A stretch of 6,735 nt of DNA from an uncultured Bacteroidales bacterium (GTDB lineage: Bacteria > Bacteroidota > Bacteroidia > Bacteroidales > UBA932): assembly GCA_900322025.1 (NCBI GenBank), contig ONYJ01000072.1, positions 1-6,735 on the forward strand, read 5' to 3'. Position numbers and translations under genes: made by a program. Positions 6,574 to 6,735 of this stretch are shown here, in pieces (the stretch's first letter is position 1; each line of letters begins with the position of its first letter). Under the pieces are notes generated by a model. The model made no database searches. It had not been told where the DNA came from and saw only the letters and a program-made list of their open reading frames with translations.

Positions 6574-6581
6574 CAAATATA
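6574..6581 (-). promoter_or_regulatory. Candidate -7 box for the thiamine operon
   Basis: TATATTTG on the minus strand (6581-6574) matches the Bacteroidetes -7 consensus TAnnTTTG exactly and lies immediately upstream of the aptamer. Transcription would start at about 6569, so the RNA would begin almost directly with the riboswitch. No TTTG-type -33 element is seen at the usual 19-21 bp spacing (the bases there read ATAA or GATA), so the assignment is tentative. Confidence 0.45.
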
Positions 6582-6657
6582 AATAATTTTCTGCCATATA
6601 TTATCGTTGTTTGCAAATCGATGGAGAAAATTTAGGATTGGTCTGAATTTCTTGTAA

Positions 6658-6735
6658 TTATTTCAATACAGATATCCACTTAACAATTTTCTCGATAGCC
6701 TCTGGGGCAAAGGTTTCTTCAATCCGCCTATACTC
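6658..6735 (-). CDS. C-terminal 25 codons of an unidentified gene entering from beyond the window
   Basis: Reading the minus strand from the right edge, one frame stays open for 25 codons to a TAA at 6660-6658. It encodes an amphipathic, helix-like tail: EYRRIEETFAPEAIEKI (first 17 residues), then VKWISVLK and stop. The alternating charged and hydrophobic pattern looks like a genuine protein end, and its stop falls about 76 bp before the riboswitch promoter, which suits a gene ending there. Too little is visible to name a family. No strong terminator hairpin was found between its stop and the -7 box of the thiamine operon, so read-through into the riboswitch is possible. It could also be a chance open stretch. 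Confidence 0.55.
   Translation of the reverse strand, partial: EYRRIEETFAPEAIEKIVKWISVLK

Noticed and set aside
6610..6640. Plus-strand promoter-like TTTG-N19-TAGGATTG, including the palindrome TTTGCAAA
   Set aside because: One mismatch in the -7 box and no plus-strand gene downstream within the window; it would only produce RNA antisense to the partial gene. Likely chance in AT-rich DNA.

Overview
The window reads as ordinary chromosomal DNA of a Bacteroidota bacterium, most likely a member of the Bacteroidales. The evidence is low GC content, weak or absent Shine-Dalgarno sequences, Bacteroidetes-type -7 boxes (TAnnTTTG), Bacteroidales-looking RecR and MurQ proteins, and a TPP riboswitch in front of a TonB-dependent receptor/PnuC-type pair, which is a known thiamine-uptake arrangement of this phylum. 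Genus is not resolved. Every supported gene is on the minus strand, so the window is read biologically from high to low coordinates.

Layout in transcription order. (1) 6735-6658: the last 25 codons of an unidentified gene. (2) About 6581-6456: a candidate promoter, a clear TPP (THI-box) riboswitch and a short leader. (3) 6455-4119: a 778-residue TonB-dependent outer-membrane receptor, then 4094-3462: a PnuC-family inner-membrane transporter (PnuT). Together they form a TPP-repressed route for thiamine across both membranes. The thiamine pyrophosphokinase gene (tnr3) that often completes this operon in Bacteroidetes is not here. (4) 3461-3394: a 68-bp gap with a Bacteroidetes-type promoter and an 18-bp inverted repeat lying between its two boxes. 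(5) 3393-1: a tightly packed unit of a BadF/BadG-type amino-sugar kinase, MurQ (MurNAc-6-phosphate etherase), RecR and an SSS-family sodium:solute symporter cut off by the window edge. Gaps within this unit are 22, 6 and 5 bp.

The second unit suggests a MurNAc (or anhydroMurNAc/GlcNAc) salvage route: Na+-coupled uptake of free sugar, phosphorylation by the kinase, and ether cleavage by MurQ to GlcNAc-6-phosphate and D-lactate. RecR, a recombinational DNA-repair protein, is embedded between the sugar genes. The substrate of the symporter is inferred from context only.

I see no mobile element, CRISPR array, tRNA/rRNA, phage gene or defence system. The items most worth checking are the palindrome inside the kinase promoter, the possible start-region-sequestering hairpin downstream of the riboswitch, the missing tnr3 and the mixed repair/sugar operon.
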